From contig JANQLN010000007.1 in assembly GCA_028280575.1 (NCBI GenBank), forward strand, positions 1-57,934: a stretch of 57,934 nucleotides of DNA, in the 5' to 3' direction. This DNA comes from Clostridia bacterium (GTDB lineage Bacteria > Bacillota > Clostridia > Acetivibrionales > STF1-152). How positions within the stretch are numbered: the stretch's first letter is position 1; the number at the start of each line of letters is the position of its first letter. Below, piece after piece: positions 26,727 through 36,179 of this stretch. The position numbers and the translations under genes are program-made. The notes below the pieces were generated by a model. The model ran no database searches. It was given only the letters and a program-made list of their open reading frames with translations, and was not told where the DNA came from.

Positions 26727-29700
26727 TCAGTCCCTTTTAACTTCTTCCATTATATATGCTTCTATAATATCTCCTTCTTTTAAATCGTTATACCTTTCAA
26801 AGGATATTCCGCATTCATATCCCTGTACTACTTCCTTTACATCATCCTTGAATCTTTTAAGAGAGGCCAGTTCACCTTCATGCACAACAATTCCGCTTCT
26901 CACAAGCCTTACACCTGAAGCTCTTGTTATCTTTCCGTCGGTTAAATAGCAGCCGGCTATTGTACCTACACCTGAAACCTTGAATAACTGCCTCACTTCC
27001 GCATGTCCCTGTACGACTTCTTTAAAGGTAGGATCAAGCATTCCCTTCATGGCCGCCTCTATATCTTCAATTGCATTATATATTATCCTGTATAGCCTTA
27101 TATCCACATTTGCATTTTCAGCAGCTTCCATAACATTTGCTGCAGGTCTTACATTGAATCCTATTATAATTGCGTTTGATACTTCTGCCAGGCTAACATC
27201 CGATTCAGTTACAGCACCAACGGCTCCGTGTATAATCTTTACCTTTACCTCGTCATTACTTAATTTTTCAAGTGACTGCTTTACTGCTTCCACAGAACCC
27301 TGTACATCTGCTTTTACAATTATATTAAGATCCTTGACCATGCCTTCCTTAATTTGGCTGAATAAATCATCAAGAGAAACCCTTGAGTTTACTTTCAGTT
27401 GTTCTTCTCTTTGCTGTGCCCTTCTTTCTTCTACAAGCTGTCTTGCCATTTTTTCATCCTCAATGCCATAGAAAAGTTCCCCTGCTAAAGGCACTTCCGG
27501 TAAACCCAAAATTTCTACAGGCGTGGAAGGAGATGCTTTATCTATACTCTGGCCTTTATCATTAACCATTGCCCTTATTCTGCCTACGGTTGTACCCGAT
27601 ATTATTGAATCACCAAGCTTTAATGTACCTCTTTGCACAAGAAGCGTTGCAAGCACACCTCTGTTTTTGTCCAGCCTGGCTTCAATAACAGTTCCCTTTA
27701 CCTGTTTATCAGGATCTGCTTTCAGCTCAAGCATGTCTGCCGACAGAAGCACCATTTCAAGCAATTGGTCAATATTTTCCCTTTTTAATGCAGAAATTGG
27801 CACACAGATTATGTCTCCTCCCCACTCTTCACTGACAAGCCCGTGTTCCGTCAGCTGCTGCATGATTTTATCAGGATTTGCTCCAGGCTTATCCATTTTG
27901 TTTATTGCAACAATTATAGTTACGTTTGCAGCCTTTGCATGATTTATTGCTTCAACGGTCTGAGGCATAATTCCATCATCAGCAGCAACTACCAATATGG
28001 CAATATCCGTAACCTGGGCTCCTCTTGCCCTTAAAGAAGTGAAAGCCTCATGGCCGGGTGTATCAAGAAATGTTATATCTCTGCCCTGGGTATTAACCAT
28101 ATAGGCGCCAATATGCTGGGTTATTCCTCCTGCTTCCGTACCAATTACGTTTGCCTCTCTGATTGCATCAAGCAGTGAAGTTTTCCCATGGTCGACATGG
28201 CCCATTACAACAACAATTGGAGCTCTTGCCTGCATATTTTGTGAATCTTCTTCAGCATCATCGAAAAGAATTTCTTCTTTATTTATTTCAACTTCCTTTT
28301 CAACCTTGATATTGAATTCATCTGCTACAATATTTGCGGTTTCAAAATCAACTTCTTCATTAACAGTAACCATAAGGCCCATATTCATAAGCTTTTTGAT
28401 GACTTCTGTTGCCGTCTTTTTAAGACGCTCTGCAAGTTCCTTAACCACGATATGCTCCGGTACCTTTATGGTTAATTGGACCTGTTTAACGGCATCAATA
28501 TTCTTTTCTTCTTCTCTTTTATACTTTGGATTCTTTTTCTTCTTGCCATATTCCTTATAAAATTCATCGAATTCAAAGTCGTCCGACATAACTTCGGATA
28601 CATCCTTTTTTACACCGGGTATAACAATATTTTGAGATTGGAACTTTTTCTTTTTCACAGGCCTTGTTATTATATCCTTTTTAGAAGACTCTTTTCTGGT
28701 ATCCTTAAGTGTACTTCTCCTTCTTTCGCCCCTTGAAGTATCTTTACTGGTCTTTTCAGACTCACTCGATTCAGGCTGAGGTATATTTAAAGGCTTTTTA
28801 GTTTGTGCCCTTGTATTGCTTTTATTTGCCGGCCTGTCTTTTTTATCTTTATCATTATAGGTTTTTTTGATATTAGTATCTTTTTTGTATTTAGCAGCGG
28901 GTTTTTCCTGCTTGCCATCCCTTTTAACACTGCCGGCCTGGCGTTCTTTTGTAAAGGCTTTAGCTTGATTTTCAGGTTTTTTCTTCCCGGCAGGCTTATC
29001 TTTTTGTTTATAACTTCTATTATCCTTGGATGAAGCTTCTGCCTGTCCCGATTTGTCAGCAGCATCTTTTTTAGGAACAATTGCTTCCTTTTTCTTTTCC
29101 CGGGCAGCTGCTTGCTCCTTATTTTCCTGTTTTTCCTCTTTAACATCAACAACTGTTTTCATCGGGGTTACTCTCTTTTTATTATTTGTTTTATGTTCCT
29201 TAACAGTATTTTTATCAATTGCTTCAGCCGGGTCTTTCTGCAAATCAGGGCCGGACAATTTGGTTTCGGCATTTTGTTTACCGTCCGTATTGTTTTTATT
29301 AGCCGCAGCCTGTTCTATGCTTTTTTTCTTCTTTTTCAGCGGTTTTTCTTCTGCCTTATTTTTTACCGTAACTTTAGCAGTGTTTCTTAAATCCTCCAGT
29401 GAATTATCCGTATTTCTCCTGAATCCGGCTCTCAAACCTGAAGTATCATCTGCTATTTTCACATAATCTCTTCTTTTTTTCTTATTCTTCTTATTTTGTT
29501 TTCTGGTTGACTGTTCACTATCTCCTTCTGAATCAAGAATTATTTCTGTCTTCCTTATGATCCTGGGACCGCTTTTTTCCCTATTCGCAGGTTTTCTCTT
29601 TACAGGTCCGGGAGGCTTGGCCGGGGCAGGTGGCTTAGGCAGTTTTTTCATTTCACCCTCATCATCATCAGAATGCGATATCACACCAATGTGGCCGTAT

Positions 29701-29837
29701 AATGCTTTAAGCTCATCATCACCTAAAAGGCTCATATGATTTTTAACTTCTATATTTATTTCTGCTAATTTTTCCATAAGCCTTTTACTCGTAGTATTCA
29801 ATTCCTTCGCCAACTGATATATTCTAATTTTTTCCAT
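26727..29837 (-). CDS. infB: Translation initiation factor IF-2
   Basis: GTPase that brings fMet-tRNA to the 30S P site. 1036 residues. An IF2N module lies at the start ([14 protein letters not shown]), then a very long Lys/Glu/Asn/Pro-rich linker (about 60-450), a second IF2N-like module ([15 protein letters not shown]), and the G domain: G1 [12 protein letters not shown] near 548, DTPGHE, NKMDKPG. Domains II-IV follow. The linker is at the long end for IF-2. ATG follows a GGGGGTGG site. It overlaps the ylxQ end by 14 bp. Confidence 0.97.
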   Translation of the reverse strand: MEKIRIYQLAKELNTTSKRLMEKLAEINIEVKNHMSLLGDDELKALYGHIGVISHSDDDEGEMKKLPKPPAPAKPPGPVKRKPANREKSGPRIIRKTEIILDSEGDSEQSTRKQNKKNKKKRRDYVKIADDTSGLRAGFRRNTDNSLEDLRNTAKVTVKNKAEEKPLKKKKKSIEQAAANKNNTDGKQNAETKLSGPDLQKDPAEAIDKNTVKEHKTNNKKRVTPMKTVVDVKEEKQENKEQAAAREKKKEAIVPKKDAADKSGQAEASSKDNRSYKQKDKPAGKKKPENQAKAFTKERQAGSVKRDGKQEKPAAKYKKDTNIKKTYNDKDKKDRPANKSNTRAQTKKPLNIPQPESSESEKTSKDTSRGERRRSTLKDTRKESSKKDIITRPVKKKKFQSQNIVIPGVKKDVSEVMSDDFEFDEFYKEYGKKKKNPKYKREEEKNIDAVKQVQLTIKVPEHIVVKELAERLKKTATEVIKKLMNMGLMVTVNEEVDFETANIVADEFNIKVEKEVEINKEEILFDDAEEDSQNMQARAPIVVVMGHVDHGKTSLLDAIREANVIGTEAGGITQHIGAYMVNTQGRDITFLDTPGHEAFTSLRARGAQVTDIAILVVAADDGIMPQTVEAINHAKAANVTIIVAINKMDKPGANPDKIMQQLTEHGLVSEEWGGDIICVPISALKRENIDQLLEMVLLSADMLELKADPDKQVKGTVIEARLDKNRGVLATLLVQRGTLKLGDSIISGTTVGRIRAMVNDKGQSIDKASPSTPVEILGLPEVPLAGELFYGIEDEKMARQLVEERRAQQREEQLKVNSRVSLDDLFSQIKEGMVKDLNIIVKADVQGSVEAVKQSLEKLSNDEVKVKIIHGAVGAVTESDVSLAEVSNAIIIGFNVRPAANVMEAAENANVDIRLYRIIYNAIEDIEAAMKGMLDPTFKEVVQGHAEVRQLFKVSGVGTIAGCYLTDGKITRASGVRLVRSGIVVHEGELASLKRFKDDVKEVVQGYECGISFERYNDLKEGDIIEAYIMEEVKRD

Positions 29838-30165
29838 ATAAGTCCACCCCCAAAATTACAGATAACTCCTTTGCTCTTTGCAAAAGCTTCTCAGAAAAAC
29901 CCTTGTCGGTAACACATAATACAGCCCTTTGCTCTTTTCCAATAGCCGTACCCAGATTACTCTTTTCCCCGCAAGTAATATATTCAACATCCCTGAATGA
30001 GCATAAATTGTAAAACTTCTTCTTAATATTATTAGAAGCATCATTTGCCACTATCGTCAAATATACCTGTCCTTTCTTTAATATACGTTCACAGGTTTCT
30101 TCTCCTGATATTATTTTACCGGCTTTCATTGCCAAACCAAGAAAAGTATAAAAACGTCCCGTCAT
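29824..30165 (-). CDS. ylxQ: L7Ae-family RNA-binding protein YlxQ
   Basis: 113 residues of the L7Ae/L30e/S12e/Gadd45 fold, likely a kink-turn RNA-binding protein on the ribosome; its exact role is unknown. [20 protein letters not shown] and [11 protein letters not shown] are family features. The start is ATG 30165, sharing a base with the ylxR stop (TGATG); GGAGG lies 7-8 nt upstream. Conserved in nusA-infB operons. Confidence 0.9.
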   Translation of the reverse strand: MTGRFYTFLGLAMKAGKIISGEETCERILKKGQVYLTIVANDASNNIKKKFYNLCSFRDVEYITCGEKSNLGTAIGKEQRAVLCVTDKGFSEKLLQRAKELSVILGVDLYGKN

Positions 30166-30434
30166 CAAATTTCCTCCAATTGTTCTTTGAGCATGTCAAA
30201 TATATGACTGTCAATTGAGCAGGAAAAGTTTTTTTCCAGCTTCCTGCTCTTTAATGCTTTATCCATACATGCCCTGTTTTTACACAAATATGCTCCCCGT
30301 CCATGGCTCCTTCCTGTTAAATCAATTGATATTTCACCTTCTTTGTTTTTTACTACCCTTATTAACTCCTTTTTAGGCTTCATTTCCTGACAACCAATAC
30401 ACATACGCATGGGTACTTTTCTTTTTTTCATCAT
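30165..30434 (-). CDS. ylxR: YlxR-family RNA-binding protein
   Basis: About 89 residues from ATG 30434, which follows AGGAG by 7 nt; the ORF extends to 30476 without a site. Motifs MCIGCQ, KPKKELIRVV and GRGAYLCKNRAC are the family signature, with four Cys residues that might bind metal. DUF448 proteins are thought to bind RNA or influence RNase P/transcription. Lies between nusA and ylxQ. Confidence 0.92.
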   Translation of the reverse strand: MMKKRKVPMRMCIGCQEMKPKKELIRVVKNKEGEISIDLTGRSHGRGAYLCKNRACMDKALKSRKLEKNFSCSIDSHIFDMLKEQLEEI

Positions 30435-30652
30435 CACAACACTCCTATATGCTTCATAACAGATTGCCGGTGTCATGTCAAACCCTGCAGCATGCAGGCC
30501 TTAAACTGGCAAAATATCCCTGTCAATTAATAAATCACCGGCACTGCATAAGCAGGATACATGATTTTGGAATAAAAGCATTACACTAATGTCATATCAG
30601 AAAATCATACATTTTATACTGGTATTCTGCCAGGGAGTTTTGTTCAAGTATC

Positions 30653-31852
30653 CTAATCTGCTTCCCCGTTGCTGTTTTCCGCATCCTGTTCATCTTCCAT
30701 ATAATCATCGCCGGAATTATTATATTCTTCTTCATAATAATTCTGTTCATAATCCTCCTGGTCTTCATCAGGGTCATATTCATCCTGAATTTCTCCATAT
30801 AACTGCTTTTCAATTTCAGCTCTCAACTGGGATTCACTCTTTATATCAATTTTCCAGCCTGTGAGCTTTGCTGCTAGCCTTGCATTTTGACCTTCTTTCC
30901 CAATTGCCAATGAAAGCTGGTAGTCAGGTACGGTTACTTTTGCACTTTTTTCTTCTTCATTAAGCACAACCCTGACAACTTTTGCAGGACTTAAGCTGCT
31001 TGATATGAATTCCTCCGCATTACTGCTCCATTTGATTATATCAATTTTTTCACCTTTTAATTCATCTACAATTGCCTGCACCCTGATTCCTTTTTGACCC
31101 ACACATGCACCTACCGGGTCAACATTTTCATCCCTTGAAAAAACTGCAATTTTAGTTCTTGATCCTGCTTCCCTTGATATGCTTTTAATTTCAACAACTC
31201 CACTATGTATCTCGGGCACTTCAAGCTCAAACAATCTTTTTACAAGTCCAGGATGGGTTCTGGATACAATTATAAGCGGACCTTTGGAAGTTTTTTTAAC
31301 TTCAACTATGTATGTTTTTATGCGATCATTAAAAGCATACATTTCCCCTGCGGTTTGCTCATTGGGAGAGAGGATAGCCTCGGCTTTTCCCAGGTCTATT
31401 ACAACATTCCGCCTTTCATTTCTTTGCACAATCCCCGTCACTATATCGCTTTCCTTATTCTGGAATTCCTCAAAAATTATTCCTCTCTCAGCTTCCCTTA
31501 TTCTTTGGACAACTACCTGTTTTGCAGTTTGAGCTGCTATCCTTCCAAATTTCCTGGGAGTAACTTCAATTTCCAGAAGGTCTCCTGCTTCCATATTAGG
31601 GTTTATTTCCTGTGCTTCTTCTACAGAAATATCAGTCAATGAATTCTCAGGTAATTCCATAACATATTTAACCATAAAAACTTTGACATCTCCTGTTTCA
31701 CGGTCAAAACGTATGTTAACATTTTGCGTAGAACCGAAATTCCTCCTGTAAGCTGATAACAGCGCAGCTTCAATAGCTTCAATAAGCGTGTCCTTATTAA
31801 TGCCTTTTTCTTTTTCCAATTGTTGCAGAGCATGCAATAATTCTATACTCAT
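30653..31852 (-). CDS. nusA: Transcription termination/antitermination factor NusA
   Basis: 399 residues: N-terminal RNA polymerase-binding domain (about 1-130), S1 domain, then two KH domains (VGACVGQKGIRVQAI near 245 and LAIGKEGQNARLAAKL near 312). There is no C-terminal acidic-repeat domain of the E. coli type, but a disordered, very acidic tail of about 50 residues rich in Glu, Asp and Tyr. ATG follows GGGAGG. A 176-bp gap to ylxR holds only a short palindrome (30484-30498). Confidence 0.95.
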   Translation of the reverse strand: MSIELLHALQQLEKEKGINKDTLIEAIEAALLSAYRRNFGSTQNVNIRFDRETGDVKVFMVKYVMELPENSLTDISVEEAQEINPNMEAGDLLEIEVTPRKFGRIAAQTAKQVVVQRIREAERGIIFEEFQNKESDIVTGIVQRNERRNVVIDLGKAEAILSPNEQTAGEMYAFNDRIKTYIVEVKKTSKGPLIIVSRTHPGLVKRLFELEVPEIHSGVVEIKSISREAGSRTKIAVFSRDENVDPVGACVGQKGIRVQAIVDELKGEKIDIIKWSSNAEEFISSSLSPAKVVRVVLNEEEKSAKVTVPDYQLSLAIGKEGQNARLAAKLTGWKIDIKSESQLRAEIEKQLYGEIQDEYDPDEDQEDYEQNYYEEEYNNSGDDYMEDEQDAENSNGEAD

Positions 31853-31882
31853 AGTTATAGTAACCTCCCGCAGAATCCCCCG

Positions 31883-32347
31883 CTAAAATTTAATTGCTCT
31901 TCGTGCAATAGCAACTTCATTTCTGTCGAATTCCAAAACTTCTCCGTCTTCCTTGCCGATAATAATATTATTACCTTTGAGTCCTTTCAAAGTCCCTTCA
32001 TATACTTTGCAGCCGTTTACCGGTTTAAAAAGCTTCAGCTGTATAAATTCACCCTGGTATTTTTTAAAATCCCCGTCCTTCTTCAATGGCCTTTCAAGGC
32101 CCGGCGATGATACTTCGAGATAATAGCTTTGCTTTATGGGATCCGCTTCATCCAGTTTGACACCAATCTCTCCACTGACTGCCTGGCAATCTTCAATTAA
32201 TATTCCCCCGGGCTTGTCAATGTAAATCCGAAGATACCACTCACCGCCTTCTTTGAGAAATTCAATATCTACAAGTTCGTAGCCCATCCTGTCAAGAATG
32301 GGCCGGGCCAATCCACAGACAACTTCTTCTATTTTTCTTCCTCCCAT
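31883..32347 (-). CDS. rimP: Ribosome maturation factor RimP
   Basis: 154 residues from ATG 32347 behind CGGAGGG. Typical features are GYELVDIEFLKEGGEWYLRI, the IDKPGGI segment and SPGLERPLKK. It assists 30S assembly. First gene of the rimP-nusA-infB operon, as in Bacillus (ylxS). Confidence 0.94.
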   Translation of the reverse strand: MGGRKIEEVVCGLARPILDRMGYELVDIEFLKEGGEWYLRIYIDKPGGILIEDCQAVSGEIGVKLDEADPIKQSYYLEVSSPGLERPLKKDGDFKKYQGEFIQLKLFKPVNGCKVYEGTLKGLKGNNIIIGKEDGEVLEFDRNEVAIARRAIKF

Positions 32348-32411
32348 ATATACCCTCCGGTTCAACGCTCTAAAATTCCTAACAGCATAGCCTAAAAAAT
32401 ATAATAACGCG

Positions 32412-32438
32412 CAAAGAGTGGGTTATGCCCACTCTTTG
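32412..32438 (-). terminator. Strong 11-bp hairpin between murG and rimP
   Basis: Stem 32412-32422 with 32428-32438, loop of 5 nt. On the minus strand no direct U-run follows (U-rich only after about 9 nt); on the plus strand TAGAAAAAAA follows. Probably a weak terminator or mRNA 3' end for murG, partly insulating rimP. Confidence 0.5.
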
Positions 32439-32511
32439 TAGAAAAAAATTTCTATTTTGCCTTAATGCAAGTAGTATTATACCACTATTGTTTGCATTTA
32501 TCAACATTTTA

Positions 32512-33576
32512 TTAGCATTTTATATTTTCAATTATGTTAATTATTTTTTCAGTACTATTTATTATCGGAGCTTTTGTCATTTTATCAATTACCAGGTTTC
32601 TTTTTCCATAGAGGTTTATTATTGCCTGAAAAAACTTGTCTTTATCTATTTCTTTTTCTTCAATTACATCGCTAAATCCCAATCTTTTAAAGGACCGGGC
32701 ATTTAATATCTGGTCTCCCCTGCTGGCTTTTTTCGATAATGGAACTAACAAATTGGGCTTTTTAAGTGACAGCAGCTCAAAAAGTGTTGTAGCCCCGGCC
32801 CTTGAAACCACAACATCGGCAAGGGCATACAAGTGAGAAATATCTTTATTTACATATTCAAACTGACAGTATCCTATTTTGCCGGCCAATTTTTCATCAA
32901 GTCCTCCCGGACCGCAAATGTGGCATATGTGAAATACTCCCAGAAGCTCATCAAGACTTCTTCTCACAACACTGTTTAAAAACCGGGAGCCCTGGCTGCC
33001 TCCCATTATCATTAAAACAGGTTTATGGCCTTTAAATCCGCAGAGCTTCTTCCCTTCCGTAATATTACCTGAAAAAAGCTCCTGCCTTATTGGTATCCCT
33101 GTCAAATAGGATTTTGCCTCATTAAGATACCTTCCCGTCTCCGGAAATGAATAGCAAATACCTGTAGCAAAAGGAATAGAAAGCTTGTTGGCAAGTCCGG
33201 GAGTAAAATCCGATTCGTGGATAACAACGGGAATCCTTCTTAAATGCCCCGCCCATACTACGGGAGTAGATACAAAACCGCCTTTGCTGAATACTAAGTC
33301 AGGTTTTATTTTTTTAACCAGTGAAAGAGCATTGAAAAAGCCTTTTCCTATCCTGGCTATATCGGCAATATTTTTTAAATCAAAGTACCGTCTTAATTTC
33401 CCTGCAGATATGGGGTAATATTTTATATCCGCCTTTTCAATCAAATCCCTTTCGATTCCTTCATACCGTCCTGTATAATATACCTTGTACTCTTTCTTTT
33501 CAAGTTCGCTTATTAACGCAATATTAGGTGTAACATGGCCTGCTGTGCCGCCTCCGGTAAACAGTATTCTCTTCAT
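32512..33576 (-). CDS. murG: UDP-GlcNAc--MurNAc-(pentapeptide) pyrophosphoryl-undecaprenol GlcNAc transferase
   Basis: Adds GlcNAc to lipid I, giving lipid II, at the inner face of the membrane. 354 residues with FTGGGTAGHVTPNIAL at the start and the donor-site motif SRAGATTLFELLS. Unlike most Clostridia it is not in the dcw cluster, which is about 14 kb downstream; it sits between a small unknown gene and rimP. The ATG overlaps the stop of that small gene. It could be the only murG or a paralogue. Confidence 0.93.
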   Translation of the reverse strand: MKRILFTGGGTAGHVTPNIALISELEKKEYKVYYTGRYEGIERDLIEKADIKYYPISAGKLRRYFDLKNIADIARIGKGFFNALSLVKKIKPDLVFSKGGFVSTPVVWAGHLRRIPVVIHESDFTPGLANKLSIPFATGICYSFPETGRYLNEAKSYLTGIPIRQELFSGNITEGKKLCGFKGHKPVLMIMGGSQGSRFLNSVVRRSLDELLGVFHICHICGPGGLDEKLAGKIGYCQFEYVNKDISHLYALADVVVSRAGATTLFELLSLKKPNLLVPLSKKASRGDQILNARSFKRLGFSDVIEEKEIDKDKFFQAIINLYGKRNLVIDKMTKAPIINSTEKIINIIENIKC

Positions 33577-33800
33577 GCCGTATAACCCGGCTTTTTTAAA
33601 GGAAGCCTTTCCTTTTCTTCAATATCAGGTTTGTACATACTTTTCCCCGAACCCTCTCTTGATATTTCCTCAGATGCAGCTGATATGAATGCTCCGGAAG
33701 TTCCAAGGGTATGTATCGTTCCTTCAGCAATTTTACAGGCCGCTGCTTTTTTTTGACCACCGGTTCTGCCGGGCCGGAGCCTGGCTATCTCATATGGCAT
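33573..33800 (-). CDS. Small protein of 75 residues, translationally coupled to murG
   Basis: I do not recognise this protein. ATG 33800 follows GGGAGGG by 6-7 nt, and the stop overlaps the murG start (ATGA). The product begins MPYEIARLRPGRTGGQKKAA, is basic in its first third and ends KKPGYTA, with no membrane segment. The good ribosome binding site and overlap make it a likely real gene, perhaps a leader cistron for murG. Coding nature is not proven. Confidence 0.5.
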   Translation of the reverse strand: MPYEIARLRPGRTGGQKKAAACKIAEGTIHTLGTSGAFISAASEEISREGSGKSMYKPDIEEKERLPLKKPGYTA

Positions 33801-33883
33801 TACTCGCCCTCCCGTCAATATTAATTTTCAGCCTCATAACCATACAACAAAGTACGCCATATATAATTATTAACCATACAATT

Positions 33884-34666
33884 TCAATTGTCAATTGTTC
33901 TCTTTTGCCTTCCGGCATAATCAACAGTATAATTTTCTCTAAGTATCAACCGGGACACCGGAACAAATTCAAATCCTTTTGACTTGATAGATTTTATGAT
34001 ATCCGGCAGAACATGGGCCGTATGCGTCGTATCATTATGCATAAGAATGATTGAGCCATTGCGGACCCTGCTTACCACTCTTTCAATGATAGTATCCCGG
34101 GAAATATCCTTTTTCCAGTCCAGGCTGTCAACATCCCATTGTATAGTATAATAGCCAAGTTTTTTTGCAATATCAACCACACTATTTGAATAGTCCCCAT
34201 ACGGAGGCCTGAACAGATCAGGTTTTTTTTTGATAATGTTTTCAATAACAGTTCCGCATTCAGCTATTTCTCCCTTTATCCTATCTTTATTTAATGCACC
34301 CATCCGAAGATGCGAAAATCCATGGTTTGCTATATCGTGTCCATTGTTATACATTAAATTTACACTTTCAGGAAATTTTTTGGCCCAATGACCTACAAGG
34401 AAAAAGCTTGCTTTCACATTTTCACGTTCCAGAGTATCCAGTATCTGCGGGATATCATCTGCCCCCCAGGCACAATCAAATGTCAATGCTACTTGCTTTT
34501 GGCCGGTTTCAACTGAATAAATCGGTATTTGCTTCTTTTGCGTGAAAACATCGGCCGCAGCATTTTGAAATATGCTAACCAGTAAATATGCAGTCAAAGC
34601 TACAAACAGCAGTGTAAGAACTGTTTTTAACAGAAAAGGCTTCAAATTTATAAGATATATCCTCAT
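33884..34666 (-). CDS. Polysaccharide deacetylase, PdaB/YlxY type
   Basis: 260 residues with an N-terminal membrane segment (about 12-33) and a CE4/NodB domain. Motifs are TFDCAWGADD, NHGFSH, RPPYGD and the ILMHND ending. The second Asp of the usual TFDD motif is Cys here, as in several PdaB/YlxY-like proteins, so metal binding may use GADD or differ. Family members act on peptidoglycan, often in sporulation. ATG follows GGGAGGG. Located upstream of the 75-codon gene and murG. Confidence 0.85.
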   Translation of the reverse strand: MRIYLINLKPFLLKTVLTLLFVALTAYLLVSIFQNAAADVFTQKKQIPIYSVETGQKQVALTFDCAWGADDIPQILDTLERENVKASFFLVGHWAKKFPESVNLMYNNGHDIANHGFSHLRMGALNKDRIKGEIAECGTVIENIIKKKPDLFRPPYGDYSNSVVDIAKKLGYYTIQWDVDSLDWKKDISRDTIIERVVSRVRNGSIILMHNDTTHTAHVLPDIIKSIKSKGFEFVPVSRLILRENYTVDYAGRQKRTIDN

Positions 34667-34774
34667 AACACCCTCCCAATAAAATTGTATTTCACTACAA
34701 TTCTATTAGTGATATATCTTGTCCAATAACCAATGTATAAAAAAAGGAGATGCTCATTAAAGGTCTTTTAACAG

Positions 34775-34891
34775 GATAAGATTATTGTGATTAAAGACGG
34801 TGCAATCGCAGAAACAGGTAAGTCCTCAGAACTAAAAGAAAAACAGGGTATTTTTTCGTCAATGTTAAAAATGCAGTATCAAAGCAGTTGA
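34775..34891 (+). pseudogene. Remnant of an ABC transporter ATPase/permease C-terminus
   Basis: A 38-codon open stretch begins DKIIVIKDGAIAETGKSSEL and ends KMQYQSS before TGA. It matches the last 40 residues of MsbA-like ABC exporters, after the H-loop (D-IIV-DG-I-E-G--EL--G-F--M---Q). No start, Walker or signature motifs precede it, so only the tail survives. It fills part of the 349-bp gap between the deacetylase and amidase genes. Confidence 0.65.
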
Positions 34892-35015
34892 AAGGTTTGT
34901 TTGTAATACCAGGAATCCTTGGTATAGCCTGTGTGTGAACAGTAACAATTTTTTACCAAAATAATATTTATCTCGCCCCTGTTTTATGTACTATTGATAT
35001 TATTTGTTATTAATG

Positions 35016-35855
35016 TTATTCATTAATGCCGGAAAGAGATGTTTTGTACAAATCATTTCTCAAATGTTTAAGAACAGGTAATTCCCTGCGGACCTTATTA
35101 ACCAGTTCAAGATCAATATCTGCATATATGATGCCCTTTTTTTCCCCTGCATTTGATAAAACATTACCCCAGGGATCAACAATCATGGAATTGCCGTATG
35201 AAACAAAGAAGTTACCATGATTTCTTGCCTGTGAAGCACCCACAAGGTACATCTGATTATCAACAGCCCTGGCTCTTAACAACAGCTCCCAATGATGGGG
35301 ACCTGTCGACATACTGAATAAAGCCGGTACAATAATTAACAAAGCTCCTTTTTGTGCCATCAATCTGAACAATTCCGGAAACCTCAAATCATAACAAACA
35401 GCTATACCTATTTTGCACAGCTCAGTATCAACTACAGTAACCTGGCTGCCTGGAGAAAAAGTATCGGATTCCTTGAATTTCTGATTTTCAAGGTCAATGT
35501 CAAACAGATGGATTTTCCTGTGAATCCCATTGATATTGCCGTCCGGACCGGCAAAAATACTTGTATTGTAGTATCTGTCCCCACTCTTTTCAGGTATTGA
35601 TCCTGCCAGTATGTATACATTCAGCTTCTTTGCCATCCTCATGATCCAAACAGATGTCTCTCCTTCTGGTATCTCCTCTGCATAATCTTTGAAAAAAGTA
35701 GAATCATAAGGACAGATAAACATTTCAGGAAGAGCAATCAATTGTGCATTATTCCTTTTAGACTCTTCCAAAAATCCCTCCGCATCTTTTCTGTTTTGTT
35801 CCTTTTCCTTACCTGCCATGGTCTGGCATACGGCAATTTTAAATGATCTCTCCAT
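35016..35855 (-). CDS. Carbon-nitrogen hydrolase (nitrilase superfamily, Nit2/omega-amidase-like)
   Basis: 279 residues with the Glu-Lys-Cys triad: E in ALPEMFICPY, K in RKIHLFDID, and C in GIAVCYDLRFPELF. The sequence resembles Nit2-type omega-amidases, which hydrolyse alpha-ketoglutaramate and similar amides; the exact substrate cannot be told. ATG follows CGGAGG. It stands alone. The 324-bp gap to the next gene holds no gene I can support. Confidence 0.88.
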   Translation of the reverse strand: MERSFKIAVCQTMAGKEKEQNRKDAEGFLEESKRNNAQLIALPEMFICPYDSTFFKDYAEEIPEGETSVWIMRMAKKLNVYILAGSIPEKSGDRYYNTSIFAGPDGNINGIHRKIHLFDIDLENQKFKESDTFSPGSQVTVVDTELCKIGIAVCYDLRFPELFRLMAQKGALLIIVPALFSMSTGPHHWELLLRARAVDNQMYLVGASQARNHGNFFVSYGNSMIVDPWGNVLSNAGEKKGIIYADIDLELVNKVRRELPVLKHLRNDLYKTSLSGINE

Positions 35856-36179
35856 TGATAAATCCTCCGGTTATTCATATAAATAACATTTATATTATAT
35901 CATGGTAATTAATAAAAAACAGTTGCCTGACTCTTTTGTATCAACTTTTAATATATTAAGAATATGTTCAGCAGTTATCGCATATGTGGTATTTGACCAG
36001 TCGCTTTTCAATATAATCCGGCACATTGAAATTGGAAATTTGAAGCCTGAAACGAGGAGCTTTACGTTAGCTGTCTTTAATTAAAAAAAATAGCCGGATT
36101 TCCTCTGAATGCTTTGATGATAAGAGTGGTGTCAAGGCAAAGTCTATTCAGATAAGGCTTCTCAGGTGCATCAGCAATA

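Noticed and set aside
26727..29837. Long plus-strand ORFs opposite infB
   Set aside because: They are shadows of the Lys-rich linker codons; no start sites or domains.
35902..36084. 60-codon plus-strand ORF
   Set aside because: No ribosome binding site, no recognisable similarity, AT-rich; probably chance. The rest of 35856-36179 shows nothing I can support; a minus-strand stretch with PEKPYLNRLCLDTT has no start and no match I know.
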